Assembly: GCF_021730395.1 (NCBI RefSeq)
Contig: NC_069367.1
Location: 8,492,501-8,556,500 of the forward strand
DNA: 64,000 nucleotides
Source of the DNA: Mercenaria mercenaria
Taxonomy: Eukaryota; Mollusca; Bivalvia; Venerida; Veneridae
Reading direction: 5' to 3'
This document shows, in pieces, positions 13,901-23,989 of this stretch. Within the stretch, counting starts at the first letter, position 1. The number at the start of each line of letters is the position of its first letter. The position numbers and the translations under genes were made by a program. The notes under the pieces are model-generated. The model worked only from the letters and a program-made list of their open reading frames with translations. It had not been told where the DNA came from and did no database searches.

Positions 13901-16900
13901 AATCAGATTTCTTGGTTCAGTTTTGTGTTTAGGTCAACTTTTCTCCTTAACAGTCAAAGCTATTGCTTAAAACTTGGAAAACGTATTCTCCATTAAATGC
14001 TGACTCTGCACAGCAAGTACAATAACTCTACATTGCTTTTTGCAAGATTTATGGCCCCTTTTGTACTTAGAAAATCAGATTTCTTGGTTAAGTTTTGTGT
14101 TGTTGTCATCTTTTCTCTTAAACTATCAAAGCTATTGCTTTAAAACTTGCAACACTTGTTAACAATCAATAGCTGACTCTGCACAGTAAGAAACATAACT
14201 CCATCCTGCTTATTGCAAGAATTATGGCCCCTTGTGGACTTAGAAAATTAGATTTCTTGGTTAAGTTTTGTGTTTATGTCAGCTTCTCTATTAAAGCTAT
14301 GCAACACTCGTTCACTGTACAGCAAGAACCATATCTCCATCCTGCTTTTTAGCTCACCTGAACCAAAGGCTCATGGTGAGCTTTTGTGACCGCTCAATGT
14401 CCGTCGTGCGGCGTGCGGCCGTCAACAATTTATAAAAAAACTTCTTCTTGAAAACCACTGGGCAGAATTACACCAAACTTCACAGGAATGATCCTTGGGT
14501 GGCCCCCTTTCAAAATTATTCAAAGAATTGAATTCCATGCAGAACTCTGGTTGCCACGGCAACCGAAAGGAAAAACTTAAAAAAATCTTCTTGTCCAAAA
14601 CCACAGGGCCTAGGGCTTTGATATCTGGTTTGTAGCATCATCTAGTGGTCCTCCACCAAAATTGTTCAAATTATCCCCCAAGGGTCAAATATGGCCCCGC
14701 CCCGGGGGTCACATGGTTTATAAAGACTTATATAGGGAAAACTTTGAAAATCTTCTTGTACAAAACCACGCGGCCTAGGACTTGGATATTTGGTATGTAG
14801 CATCATCTAGTGGTCCTCTACCATGATTGTTCAAAGTATCCCCCTGGGGTCAAATATGGCCCTGCCTCGGGGTCCCAAGTTTTACATAGACTTATATAGG
14901 GAAAAAAGTTGAAAAATCTTCTTCTCTGAAACCACAACACTTAGACCTTTGATATTTGATTTGTAGCATTGTTTTATGGTCTTCAACCAAAATTGTTCAA
15001 ATTGTACCCCTGGGGTGAAAAGAGGCCCTGCCCTGGGGGTCCCAAGTTTTTTATATAGACTTACATAGGAATAAAGTTTAAAAATCTTCTTGTCTGAAAC
15101 CATACGACCTAGGCTTTTGATATTTGGTATGATGCATTGTCTAGTAGTCCTCTACCAAAATTGTTCAAATTATCCCCTTGGGGTCAAATATGGCCCCGCC
15201 CCAGGGGTCACATGGTTTCTATAGACTTATATAGGGAAAACTTTTAAAACTCTTCTTGTACAAAACCACATGGCCTAGGGCTTTAATATTTGGTATGTAG
15301 CATCATCTAGTGGTCCTCTACCAAAATTGTTCAAATTATTCCCCTAGGGTCAAATATGGCCCGCCCCGGGGGTCCCAAGCTTTACATGGACTTATAAATG
15401 AAAAAAAGTTTAAAAATCTTCTTCTCTGAAATCACAACACTTAGACCTTTGATATTTGGTTTGTAGCATTGTCTTATGGTCCTTAACCAAAATTGTTCAA
15501 ATTGTATCCCTGGGGTGAAAAGAGGCCCTGCCCGGGGGGTCCCAAGTTTTATATAGACTTACATAGGAAAAAACTTTAAAAATCTTCTTGTCTGAAACCA
15601 TATGACCTAGGCTTTTGATATTTGGTATGATGCATTGTCTAGTAGTCCTCTACCAAAATTGTTCAAATTATGCCCCTGGGGTTTAAAGAGGCTCTGCCCT
15701 GGGGTCACTTAGTTATTATGTGAGTTGTATAGGAAAAAATACTTAAAAAATCATCTGATCCTATTTCCAAGACTGTTTAATTATAATTACCTGATGACCC
15801 CAAGTAATATGATGTCACTTGACTGTGACCTTGACCCACTGACCTACTTTCCTGTTTTTAGCTCACCTGAGCAATGCTCAGGTGAGTTTTTCTGATCGCT
15901 CGATGTCCGGCGTCTGTCGTCCGTCGTCTGTCGTCTGTCGTCTGTCGTCTGTCGTCTGTCAACATTTAGCTTGTGTATGCGATAGAGGCTGTATTTTTCA
16001 ATTAATCTTCATGAATATTGGTCAGAATGATAATCTTGATAAAATCTAGGCCGAGTTCGAAAATGGGTCATCTCGGGTCAAAAACTAGGTCACTAGGTCA
16101 AATCAAAGAAAAACCTTGTGTATGCGATAGAGGCTGTATTTTTCATTTAATCTTCATGAATATTGGTCAGAATGATAACTTTGATGAAATCTAGGCCGAG
16201 TTCGAAAATGGGTCATCTCAGGTCAAAAACTAGGTCACTAGGTCAAATCAAAGAAAAACCTTGTGTATGCGATAGAGGCGGTATTTTTCAATTAATCTTC
16301 ATGATTATTGGTCAGATTGATAACCTTGATGAAATCTAAGCCGAGTTCGAAAATGGGTCATCTCGGGTCAAAAACTAGGTCACTAGGTCAAATCAAAGAA
16401 AAACCTTGTGTATGCGATAGAGGCTGTATTTTTCAATTCTTCTTCATGAATGTTGGTCAGAATGATAACCTTGATGAAATCTAGGCCGAGTTCGAAAATG
16501 GGTTATCTCGGGTCAAAAACTAGGTCACTAGGTCAAATCAAAGAAAAACCTTGTGTATGCGATAGAGGCTGTATTTTTCAATTCTTCTTCATGAATTTTG
16601 GTCAGAATGATTGCCTTGATGAAATCTAGGCCGAGTTCGAAAATGGGTCATCTCGGGTCAAAAACTAGGTCACTAGGTCAAATCAAAGAAAAACCTTGTG
16701 TATGCGATAGAGGCAGTATTTTTCAATTGATCTTCATGAATTTTGGTCAGAATGATTACCTTGATGAAATCTAGGCCGAGTTCGAAAATGGGTCATCTGG
16801 GGTCAAAAACTAGGTCACTAGATCATATCACGTAAAAACCTTGTGTATGCGATAGAGGCTGTATTTTTCAATTGATCTTCATGAATTTTGGTCAGAATGA

Positions 16901-19531
16901 TTATTTTGATAAAATTTAGATCAAGTTCGAAAATGGGTCATCTGGGGTCAAAAACTAGGTCACTAGGTCAAATCAAAGAAAAACCTTGTGTATGCAATAG
17001 AGGCTGTATTTTTCAACTGATCTTCATGAAATTTATCCAGAATGATTACCTTGATAAAATCTAGGCCGAGTTCGAAAATGGGTCATCTGGGGTCAAAAAC
17101 TAGGTCACTAGGTCAAATCGAAGAAAAACCTTGTGTATGCAATAGAGGATTTTTTTTTCAATTGATCTTCATGAAATTTGGTCAGAGTGATTGCCTTGAT
17201 GAAATCTAGGTCGATTTTGAATATTGGTTTTCTGAGGTCAAAAACTAGGTCACTAGGTCAAATTAAAGAAAAATCTTGTGTATGCGATAGAGACTGTTTT
17301 TTTCAATTGATTTTTATGAAATTTGGTCAGGTTGATTGCCTTAATGAAATCTAGGTCGATTTTGAATATGGGTCATCTGAGGTCAAAAACTAGGTCACTT
17401 GGTCAAATCAAAGAAAAAACTTCTGTATGTGATAGAGGCTGTATTTTTCAGTTGATCTTCATGAATTTTGTCAGAATGATTGCCTTGATAAAATCTAGGT
17501 CGAGTTTGAACATGGGTCATCTAGGGTCAAAAACTAGGTCATATCTAAGAAAATGCTTGTTTTATCGCAAGAGACCAATTTTTTGGTCCAATCTTAATGA
17601 AAATTGGTCAGAATATTTGTTTCCATGAAATCACTAGGTCAAACATGTTTTACACTGTTATGGAGTGTTTCTTAGGTGAGCGACCTAGGGCCATCTTGGC
17701 CCTCTTGTTTAAGATACAGCCTTGAAGTTTTGATGACATACACAGTTTTGCACACCAATTGTAAAACTGAATTTCATTGAACATGAATGTGACCTACTGA
17801 CTTTCTTAATATTTTGTTATCAGTTTGACATTTGAAACATGTAGCTCATACTACTCAGGTGAGCGATCCAGGGTCATCATGACCCTCTTGTTGCAAGAAT
17901 TATGGCCCCTTTTGGACTTGTAAGAAGGCCTGCAAATATGTACACTGCTTCTTCAAATATAGATACTCTGTATTTCTATTATGTATTGACGAAAAATTTA
18001 ATAATGTATATCTTTGGTACTTTAGCTACCTTACAGGCATGCTGAAAGTCTTTTCAGCTCACGAAGTGCTCAAGGTGAGCTTTTGTGATCGCCCTGTGTC
18101 CGTCGTCAATTTGACTGTTAACACTCTAGAGGGCACAATTTTGACCCAATCTTAATGAAACTTGGTCAGAATGTTACCCTCAAAAAATCTTGGACGAATT
18201 CGATATTGAGTCATCTGGGATCAAAAACTAGGTCACCAGGTTATATCAAAGGAAAAGCTTGTTAACACTCTAGAGGTCACAATTTTGGCCGAATCTTAAT
18301 GAAACTTGGTCAGAATGTTACCCTTAATAAAATCTTGGACGCTTTCAATATTGGGTCATCTAGGGTTAAAAACTAGGTCACCAGGTCAAATCAAAGGAAA
18401 TGCTTGTTAACACTCTAGAGGTCACAATTTTGGCCCAATCTTTATGAAACTTGGTCAGAATGTTACCCTGAATAAAATCTTGGATGAGTTTGATATTGGG
18501 TTATCTGGGGTCAAAAGCTAGGTAACCAGGTCAGATCAAAGGAAAAGCTAGTTAACACTGTAGAGGCCACATTTATGACTCTATCTTCATGAAACTTAGA
18601 ATGTTAATCTTGATGATCTTTAGGTCAAGTTTGAATCTGGGTCATGTGGGGTCAAAATCTAGGTCACCGGGTCAAATCAAAGAAAAAGTTAGTTAAACTT
18701 TAGAGGCCACATTTATGACCATATCTTAATGAAACTATCTTGATGATCTTTAGGTCAGTAGGTCAGGTGAACGATACAGGGCCTTCATGGCCCTCTTGTT
18801 TATTGTCTCAGTTGTCCAAAAACAAAATTATAATGAATAACTGCTCAGTCAAGAGGTTTCTGTTATGCAAGGCAGTTGATATAGGAATAACCAAATGCTG
18901 TAACGTCATTTAATTTTGTGGGCACGAAATTTCTTGGTTTTGGCCACACTGACTATTTCTAGGGGACATGAATTTTTGGGTTTCAAATTTTGACAATGAA
19001 TTTAATGTCTGTGTCAATCTGTCTGTCTGTCAGTCACAAGTCTTGTCCGCACTCTAAGTCGAAACAGTTCTCATCTGATCTTCACTAAACTTGAACAAAA
19101 TGTGTTTGACAATAAGTCAAGTTCAATAACTAGCCAAATTGGCCCAGGCACTTCAGAATTAAGGCCCTTGAATTAACAAAAATCACATGCCAGTATCGGC
19201 AATCTAAGTCATTGGTACTTGGTTGGCTCGGATACATAACTATTCAGATGATTTGGCAGTTGTGGGAGACATGCGCTTTTCTCAAAAGCAGCTCAAGCTA
19301 ATGTTGTTTTCAGCTTATTCTGCCAAACAAATAATTTCTATATAAAACTAAAATACTTTTTTGTTACAGGCTGAGGAACAGCTGAAATTGGTAGAAGATC
19401 AGCGTAAAATGCTTGAAGAAAAGCAACAGCTAGAAGATAAAAGACGCCACGAAACAAAACGTGAACAGGAAGTTATTCTTAACAAGAAAAACGCGAGACC
19501 CAAATTGTCTTTTAGTATAGGCGGCAGATGA
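1740..19531 (+). CDS. ARGLU1: ARGLU1 orthologue, arginine- and glutamate-rich protein 1 (five coding exons)
   Basis: Exons 1740-1912, 7193-7303, 8333-8558, 12416-12499 and 19370-19531 join in phase to 251 aa (human is 273). Residues 1-60 are an arginine/serine-rich RNA-binding tail ([10 protein letters not shown] start). Residues 62-68 are a serine run. Residues ~80-235 are a continuous Glu/Arg coiled coil with the family blocks [31 protein letters not shown] and [13 protein letters not shown]. The C-terminus has the conserved RPKLSFS block. The family acts in the nucleus: the RS tail binds RNA and the glutamate-rich part contacts splicing factors and Mediator/nuclear receptors. The start is the first ATG of the RS frame. 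In vertebrates the level is controlled through a conserved alternative exon and retained intron; I could not identify an equivalent exon here. Retention of intron 3 would add about 30 codons and then a stop at 8649. Identification is firm; the untranslated ends are not defined. Confidence 0.95.
2078..2857. repeat. Widely spaced 17-bp inverted repeat
   Basis: CACACCTATTTCGACGC at 2078-2094 is perfectly complementary to 2841-2857. A related direct copy (GTGCGTCGAAACTGGTGAG) lies near 3038. It may mark the ends of a ~780-bp non-autonomous DNA element, but no target duplication was identified. Confidence 0.4.
3062..3159. repeat. 98-bp foldback unit
   Basis: Arms of about 22 bp (core TAGGAAGTGTCTAGCCA) pair perfectly across a short loop. 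A further copy of the right arm (TGGCTAGACACTTCCTAT) ends the related segment at 4402-4510. The 3062-4510 block may therefore be one larger element with degenerate internal copies. Confidence 0.6.
3358..4099. mobile_element. 742-bp terminal-inverted-repeat DNA element, non-autonomous
   Basis: The outer 22 bp at each end are perfect inverted copies (core ACAGTGTACGAAATTCA). Imperfect pairing continues inward through GGTAGYCCGA...GGGCTAYYG. The ends sit in TAATTA on both sides, itself palindromic, so target duplication and terminal repeat cannot be told apart. The interior frame beginning at 3539 has no recognisable domain and is taken as chance. Confidence 0.65.
4402..4510. repeat. GCTAGCCGTCCGGTAACCGG-type repeat cluster
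   Basis: Three variants of CTAGVCRTCCGGTWWCCGG follow each other and end in TGGCTAGACACTTCC, the same arm as at 3137-3159. It is probably the right end of the element whose left part is 3062-3159. Confidence 0.45.
7193..7303 (+). CDS. ARGLU1: ARGLU1 exon 2
   Basis: The acceptor is TTTTCCAG before 7193 and the donor GTAAGA at 7304. It encodes residues 58-95: the serine run, acidic DDD, then the start of the charged coiled coil ([18 protein letters not shown]). It enters and leaves in phase 2, matching its neighbours. Confidence 0.9.
7304..8332 (+). other. ARGLU1 intron 2
   Basis: A 1-kb AT-rich intron. I see no repeat family or conserved coding block in it. Confidence 0.7.
8333..8558 (+). 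CDS. ARGLU1: ARGLU1 exon 3
   Basis: The acceptor is CTTTCAG and the donor GTACAG at 8559. It encodes residues 96-170, the most conserved part of the family (EEKLIEEE through IESQKRKE). The antisense ORF over 8226-8483 is a shadow of this exon. Confidence 0.95.
8559..12415 (+). other. ARGLU1 intron 3
   Basis: AT-rich. It holds one SINE (9003-9268) and otherwise nothing I recognise. The long frame at 11113-11412 is low-complexity Lys/Ile/Asn-rich and looks like chance. Confidence 0.7.
9003..9268 (+). mobile_element. tRNA-derived SINE with conserved central/3' domain
   Basis: A-box TTAGCTCAGAAGGAAGAGCG (near 9017) and B-box GAGTTTGATCC (near 9052) are in tRNA spacing. The 3' part (TACTGATACAGAATGCAGGAACGCTGG, here in two pieces: TACTGATACAGAATGC and AGGAACGCTGG) and the tail GCGATAACCCAAAAC plus A-run resemble the conserved domain of bivalve Meta-SINEs. 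The domain match is from memory and should be confirmed. It lies in ARGLU1 intron 3 in the sense orientation. Confidence 0.75.
12416..12499 (+). CDS. ARGLU1: ARGLU1 exon 4
   Basis: An 84-bp, in-phase exon between TTTTTTAG and GTAAGG. It encodes residues 171-198, Glu/Arg-rich with [13 protein letters not shown], matching human ENNRKIAEAQAKL. Exact phase-0 boundaries mean it could be skipped without changing the frame. Confidence 0.9.
12690..13600 (+). repeat. Tandem array, ~127-158 bp units
   Basis: Six or so degenerate units are recognisable by TCTCCTAAACCCCTTGAAGG at about 12753, 12911, 13060, 13201, 13354 and 13481. Each continues with TCATGAAACTTGGGTCAAAT and ends in CTCAAGGTCAAAGGTTT. 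Unit ends carry AGGTCAAAGGT, a DR1-like spacing of nuclear-receptor half-sites. Confidence 0.8.
14347..17892 (+). mobile_element. Helentron/pearl-like non-autonomous element E1, split by E2
   Basis: The 5' end TTTTAGCTCACCTGAACCAAAGG (shown as TTTTAGCTCACCTG then AACCAAAGG) is followed by a partner CATGGTGAGC and GTCCGTCG. About seven ~175-bp units (TCTTCTTGTACAAAACCAC; GGTATGTAGCATCATCTAG; GGGGTCAAATATGGCC) fill 14430-15720. The 3' end is CAGGTGAGCGATCC, a hairpin AGGGTCATCATGACCCT, then CTTGTT at 17892. E2 occupies 15856-17710, leaving E1 about 1.7 kb. The host site is an E0 repeat unit whose sister copies show the uninterrupted site, so the boundaries are well supported. Class assignment is inference from architecture. 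Confidence 0.7.
15856..17710 (+). mobile_element. Helentron/pearl-like element E2 with ~146-bp array
   Basis: The 5' palindrome AGCTCACCTGAGCAATGCTC plus AGGTGAG is followed by a GTCTGTC microsatellite (about 15908-15962). About eleven units follow (period ~146), each with TTGTGTATGCGATAGAGG, CTTCATGAATWTTGGTCAGA and ACTAGGTCACTAGGTCAAAT. The 3' end is TTAGGTGAGCGACCT, hairpin AGGGCCATCTTGGCCCT and CTTGTTT. It interrupts E1 at a T-run. Frames found inside the array (for example 17323-17628) are repeat readings, not genes. Confidence 0.75.
18052..18801 (+). mobile_element. Helentron/pearl-like element E3 (750 bp)
   Basis: Starts TTTTCAGCTCACGAAGTGC with partner AAGGTGAGC and TGTCCGTCGTC. It holds about four ~150-bp units (TTAACACTCTAGAGGTCACA; TCATCTGGGRTCAAAAACTA; AGGTCACCAGGTCAAATC). 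It ends CAGGTGAACGATACAGGGCC and the hairpin GGGCCTTCATGGCCC followed by TCTTGTTT. Confidence 0.7.
19370..19531 (+). CDS. ARGLU1: ARGLU1 exon 5 (terminal coding exon)
   Basis: The acceptor is TTGTTACAG. It encodes residues 199-251 ([19 protein letters not shown] through [11 protein letters not shown]) and the TGA stop at 19529-19531. The RPKLSFS signature matches the family C-terminus. Confidence 0.9.
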   Translation, partial: AEEQLKLVEDQRKMLEEKQQLEDKRRHETKREQEVILNKKNARPKLSFSIGGR

Positions 19532-20304
19532 TCAGTGTTGTGTTTATTTAGCTGGAATTAAAATTTATCAGTCCTGGATATGTGCAAAATTAATTAAGAT
19601 TCCAGGTTGGTGAAAGAAGTGAATATTTAAAGAGTCAAGGTACTCCCGGCTCAAGTGTCTACAAATCAATAGGGCAGTATTACTTGTGTTGATAAATCTT
19701 GCTACATCAGTCTGGAATGTATGTGATGTAAAGTGCAAGCTGTGAAAGTCAGTTAGCAGTAAATGATAGTGAAGGTTTTTTTTTGATTGAGTTCCCATAT
19801 ATTCAGGTGAGCTGTGCTCTGAATCAACAGCGAAAATGTCGTGATGGATTTGTACATGTCTGCTTACTTCAACCGGTGGGGAAATGTGCTAGCCTTGGAT
19901 GTGATGAATAGTCATGACATTTTTCAGTGAATCTCTACATACACCCGAAGCTATATGTATTCTGTCAAGGAAACTTGAGGTTGGGATTTAAATTGAAGTT
20001 GGAACTCGAGGTTTGGACAGTAACTTGAGGTTGGTTCAAGTCCTTGTAACACCTTGCTCAGGGGATAGGTTAAGGTAACATCGCTATAAGACCACTTTAT
20101 CAGGGAGACATTTTCAATTGAAATGTTAATAACAATTTTTGCTTTTACTTTTTTCCTTCAGACCACAATTTTTTTTTGCATTGCTTTGAAATTGAAATAT
20201 GTAAATTCAATAAGTTTGATGAATTAGTACAGAATTAATTATTAAAATGATATCTTTTCCCGGGTTTATGCCAGTAAAAACATGACAAAATTACACACAA
20301 ACTA

Positions 20305-20310
20305 AATAAA
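20305..20310 (+). terminator. Candidate ARGLU1 polyadenylation signal
   Basis: AATAAA about 775 bp after the stop, within AT-rich sequence. Cleavage at this site is not demonstrated. Confidence 0.35.
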
Positions 20311-20763
20311 GTTTGAAGGTAAGTATTTCGGTAAAGCATACTTCTTCCTTTTTTACGCCTGTCTAAGCCGCCAAAGTTCTGATTTAATTTACTGAGAAAG
20401 TAATGAATGATTTTGGTCGTTCTGTAGTTTCAATTTTGATATTGCCCAGAGTTGACATCCAGTAAACTGTCAGGTACATAAGTACATAAACATTACCCTT
20501 ATACAATCTTATCTTACAATTTAATTGTTAATGTTTTGTTAAAATCTGTCAATGAAATTTATGTATTTTCATTTATATGTTTTAAACTGTGCTACTTTTT
20601 TATGAGACTGTATGCGATAACAGTTGAGTGTATGTTTGATCATGATTTTGAGTAATAGATTTATTTGTTCCATATATATAGATTACTTTCGGTGCTCCAG
20701 ATATGCAGTTGATAACTTAAGTTGTCGGTCTAAATTGTTTTCATTGACGGACGTAAAAGTTTT

Positions 20764-20977
20764 TAACCCTTACCCTGCTGAATTTTCTATTATGAACTTA
20801 ACGATCTTTCAATTTGGACATCACCATTAACTATTAATAGGGGTGCTTCCAAAAAAATTTACTGACTGAATGGCAAACCGTACAGATCTTGATCAGACTG
20901 CATGGATATACAGGCTGAACATGATCTACTCTGTTTGCAAAGACAGAATCAGTGGGGTCTGGCATGATAAGGGTTAA
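20764..20977 (+). mobile_element. MITE family 1, copy 1 (214 bp)
   Basis: Begins TAACCCTTACCCTGCTGAAT and ends GGCATGATAAGGGTTAA. The interior has GATCTTGATCAGACTGCATG and a partner AGGCTGAACATGATCT, forming a foldback. Other copies in the window are 54013-54178 (+), 55289-55494 (-) and 60413-60630 (-), with a fragment at about 23990-24145. Confidence 0.75.
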
Positions 20978-21305
20978 CTTGCACGTTAGTTTTCAGCCGA
21001 GAAAGTAAATTTCAAAATTGCTAAAATTTACAAGAATGCATTTATTTTGATACATGGAATTTTAGAATTGTCTTTGGAAGGGAGAATAGATTTTTATTTC
21101 GGTATTTGTACATAAAGTTTAGAAATCTGGAGTGTTGAGTCTATAAATATACTTTCAGATACATTTGTTTGGAGTGGTAAGTATGTAAGGAAAATGAGCA
21201 AAGAAGCAGTAAATCGTGTATGATTGTCAAATTATTTAACATGTTCGGATAGTTTGTTTACTAACATGGGCAGGACAATGAAATTGTTTCCCAGTTTTAA
21301 AAGAT

Positions 21306-22272
21306 TTTTAGCTCGACTATTCATAGAATAGTAGAGCTATTGGACTCGCCCATGCGTCGGCGTCCGCGTCCGCGTCCGCGTCCCGATTTGGTTAAGTTTT
21401 TGTATGTAAGCTGGTATCTCAGCAACCACTTGTGGGAATGGATTGAAACTTCACACACTTATTCACTGTGATAAACTGACTTACATTGCACAGGTTCCAT
21501 AACTCTGTTTTGCTTTTTTACAAAATTATGCCCCTTTTTTAACTTAGAAATTTTTGGTTAAGGTTTTGTATGTAAGCTGGTATCTCAGTAACCACTTGTG
21601 GGAATGGATTGAAACTTCACACACTTATTTACTGTGATAAACTGACTTACATTGCACAGGTTCCATAATTTTATTTTGCTTTTTTACAAATTATGCCCCT
21701 TTTTCGACTTAGAATTTTTTGGTTAAGTTTTGTATGTAAGCTGGTATCTCAGTACTCACTAATGGGAATGGATTGAAACTTCACACACTTGTTCACTGTC
21801 ATGATCTGACATGCACAAAGCAGGTCCCATAACTTTATTTTGCTTTTTTACAAAATTATGCCCCTTTTTCAACATAGAAATTTTTGGTTAAGTTTTTGTA
21901 TGTAAGCTGGTATCTCAGTATCCACTAATGGGAAAGGATTGAAACTTCACACACTAGTTCACTGTCATGATATGACATGCAGTGCAAAGGATCAATAACT
22001 CAACTTTGCTTTTTACAAAATTATGCCTCTTTTTCAACTTAGGAGTTTTTGGGTTAAATTCTTATATGTAAGCTGGTATCTCAGTACCCACTAATGGGAA
22101 TGGATTGAAACTTCATACACTTGTCCACTGTCATGAGCTGATAAGCACTTTGCAGGTTCCATAACCCTATTTTACTTTTTTACTAAATTATGCCCCTTTT
22201 TCGACTTTCTTATTCATTCAAGCGACAAGGCTGTTAAATAGTCGAGCGTTGCTGTCCTCCGACAGCTCTTGT
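21306..22272 (+). mobile_element. Element E8, divergent member of the palindrome-array-hairpin class
   Basis: The 5' palindrome is AGCTCGACTATTCATAGAAT then AGTAGAGCT. It is followed by (GCGTCC)n near 21356-21383 and five ~166-bp units (GTATGTAAGCTGGTATCTCA; GGGAATGGATTGAAACTTCA; AATTATGCCCCTTTTTC). The 3' end is AATAGTCGAGCG, hairpin GCTGTCCTCCGACAGC, then TCTTGTTTTTT. Its sequence is unrelated to E1-E6 but the end layout is the same. Confidence 0.75.
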
Positions 22273-22275
22273 TTT

Positions 22276-23690
22276 TTGTGTCAGAAATTTAGTTTTTTAA
22301 AAAAACAAGGGTTGAGTGTGAATTGTCAGTGATTGAGAGGTCTTTTGTGTAGATTAAAAGCTTTCATCCATTCATACTGAATTTTTTGACAGACTATTGT
22401 GCATATGCCATTCACTAGTTGTTGATAAACAAATATTGTTACTGTTACTAAAAAAAAAAATAGGAAAGGAAATAAAAAAAATTTAACAGCAAAAGAGTGG
22501 TTGATTTTTTTTTCACAGATGGTATTTCCTAACATTTATGATTAGACAGTGTCTGTGTTTGAAAAAAAAAGTTTAATTTAAAAGATATCAGTTTTACATT
22601 TTTAAACTGGATGTATATTATTTTTTCTGACATTATTCCAGTTAATTGATATCAAACAATGACAATGAGGTATTTCCAACACCTTAGTGTTCTACACAAA
22701 TAGTTGCGGGAGAAAAAAAGAGAACATATTTTGATTTAAAACATTGAACATTTGCAGCGAGTTTGCTAGAAGGCCATTATTCATAAAATAATTTGAAGTT
22801 GTGAGAGAATCAAAACATTTATATTCCCATAGAGATACAAAATATTCTAGGACGTTAATAATGAATGAATGTTTTTGTTTTCTGTGTGGTATAAATAAAA
22901 GATATGATATTGGGCTCTATACAAAGATATTTAGAAATCGGCTATTTATGATATTTATTCATATATGTATTAGAGAATTCTTTATAAACCTCGTTTCAAA
23001 CATTCACAAGCCATATTAATTGCTGATAAACAATGTTCATTGCATACAAATGATGACATTTTGTACATGGTCTTGCATGTATTTTTTGACTATTTATATA
23101 TGCCCATACCATGTTTATGATTGCATAGATTTGTGTTGAAACTTTGTATGTTAGACAATTTTGTTCTCGTGTATTAATTATATGATTTCTCCTATGAATT
23201 ATTATAGACAAGACATTTTGTGTTCATGTATATGTGATCACTGGTTATATTGTTTGTATTTTATGAATGAATAAATCCATCTTCATTTTTAAAAAAAAAA
23301 GTCTATTTTTATTTTGTTCTCCATACCATTGTAAGAATATACATGTAGGGTGTTGCTATGAGTTTTTTTGCAGTCATGCTGTGGGTTCAAGTCTAATTTA
23401 GGTAGTATACATTTTTATTATATACCTATATAAATTCTGTAAAAAATCGGCTTGTATTTCACAATGAAATATGAACAGACAGACAAAAATCCCTTATTGT
23501 ACCTTTAAAATTCCGTATTGTACCTTCCGTATTGTATGCTGCCGGACTATTTTCATTAATATGCATGATCCGACACATTTTTATAAATAGCGCACATAAA
23601 AACTTCACTAAGTTCCATTTAATATCGATAAAAATTGAAGATTTCGTTCAAGAACTAAACAAGAATCAAACTGGTAAAGGTATATAATAA
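22276..23690. other. AT-rich intergenic stretch with late polyA signal
   Basis: No repeat or gene is recognised. A second candidate signal AATAAA (23270-23275) is followed within 20 bp by a genomic A-run. It could be a distal ARGLU1 polyadenylation site or the end of a retrocopy. Confidence 0.4.
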
Positions 23691-23691
23691 A

Positions 23692-23857
23692 AGGGTCATT
23701 ATAACAGTAGCTAGATCTGGGACTTTGTATTCGGCTCTCGTGGATTTTGCAAGGTCGGATCACACTCGGCGCTTGCACGCCTCGTGAGATCCGATCTGGC
23801 AAAATCCACTCGAGCCGAATACTGCATCACAGATCAAGCTACTGTTACAATAACCCT
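23692..23857. mobile_element. 166-bp foldback element
   Basis: Arms pair almost throughout: AGGGTCATTATAACAGTAGC at the left matches GCTACTGTTACAATAACCCT at the right, and GCTCTCGTGGATTTTGC pairs with GCAAAATCCACTCGAGC. The centre has TCGGATCACACTCGGCGC. Frames on both strands here are mirror readings of the palindrome. Confidence 0.75.
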
Positions 23858-23989
23858 ATTGTATTTTCCTGTGAGGAGGCCACCCAATTAAACTTTCTTA
23901 TCTTTATTTTCCAACTTAGATTTACGTCAAGCAAACAACATAAGCATCATTTTTGTTATACAGTGAATCATGGCAGCATATCATATTAA

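Larger units (their letters stand above)
13682..17932 (+). mobile_element. Tandem-array element E0, interrupted by E1 (with E2 inside)
   Basis: Starts at TTTTAGCTC (13682). Units of ~150-190 bp begin with TTCTTGGTTAAGTTTTGTGTT and carry GCAAGAATTATGGCCCC. The last unit is cut after CATCCTGCTT at 14346 and resumes with GCAAGAATTATGGCCCC at 17893. E1 therefore inserted into this array. No clear 3' hairpin is seen after 17932, so E0 may be truncated. Confidence 0.65.
12500..19369 (+). other. ARGLU1 intron 4 (6.9 kb, repeat-packed)
   Basis: Almost all of this intron is tandem arrays and nested elements, listed separately. Only 12500-12690, 17930-18050 and 18802-19369 are non-arrayed. A fragment near 18905-19000 (GTCATTTAATTTTGTGGGCACG) resembles the elements at 52240-52451 and 56818-57030. 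Confidence 0.75.
19532..21305 (+). other. ARGLU1: ARGLU1 3' flank / probable 3' UTR
   Basis: AT-rich without coding signal. An AATAAA at 20305-20310 is the nearest good polyadenylation signal, giving a ~0.8-kb 3' UTR. The frame at 20624-20830 overlaps the MITE at 20764-20977 and is not a gene. Confidence 0.5.

Noticed and set aside
17323-17628. 101-aa frame and similar frames in the arrays (27955-28161, 28275-28562, 30663-30863, 31830-32099)
   Set aside because: All are readings of array units (phrases such as [16 protein letters not shown] recur) and reflect the repeat, not selection.
16000-17640. CRISPR-like regular repeats
   Set aside because: Units are ~146 bp tandem copies without unique spacers, in a eukaryotic genome.
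17670-17710. Canonical Helitron 3' terminus (hairpin plus CTRR)
   Set aside because: The hairpin fits but the end reads CTTG, not CTRR; the Helentron/Helitron2 type fits better.
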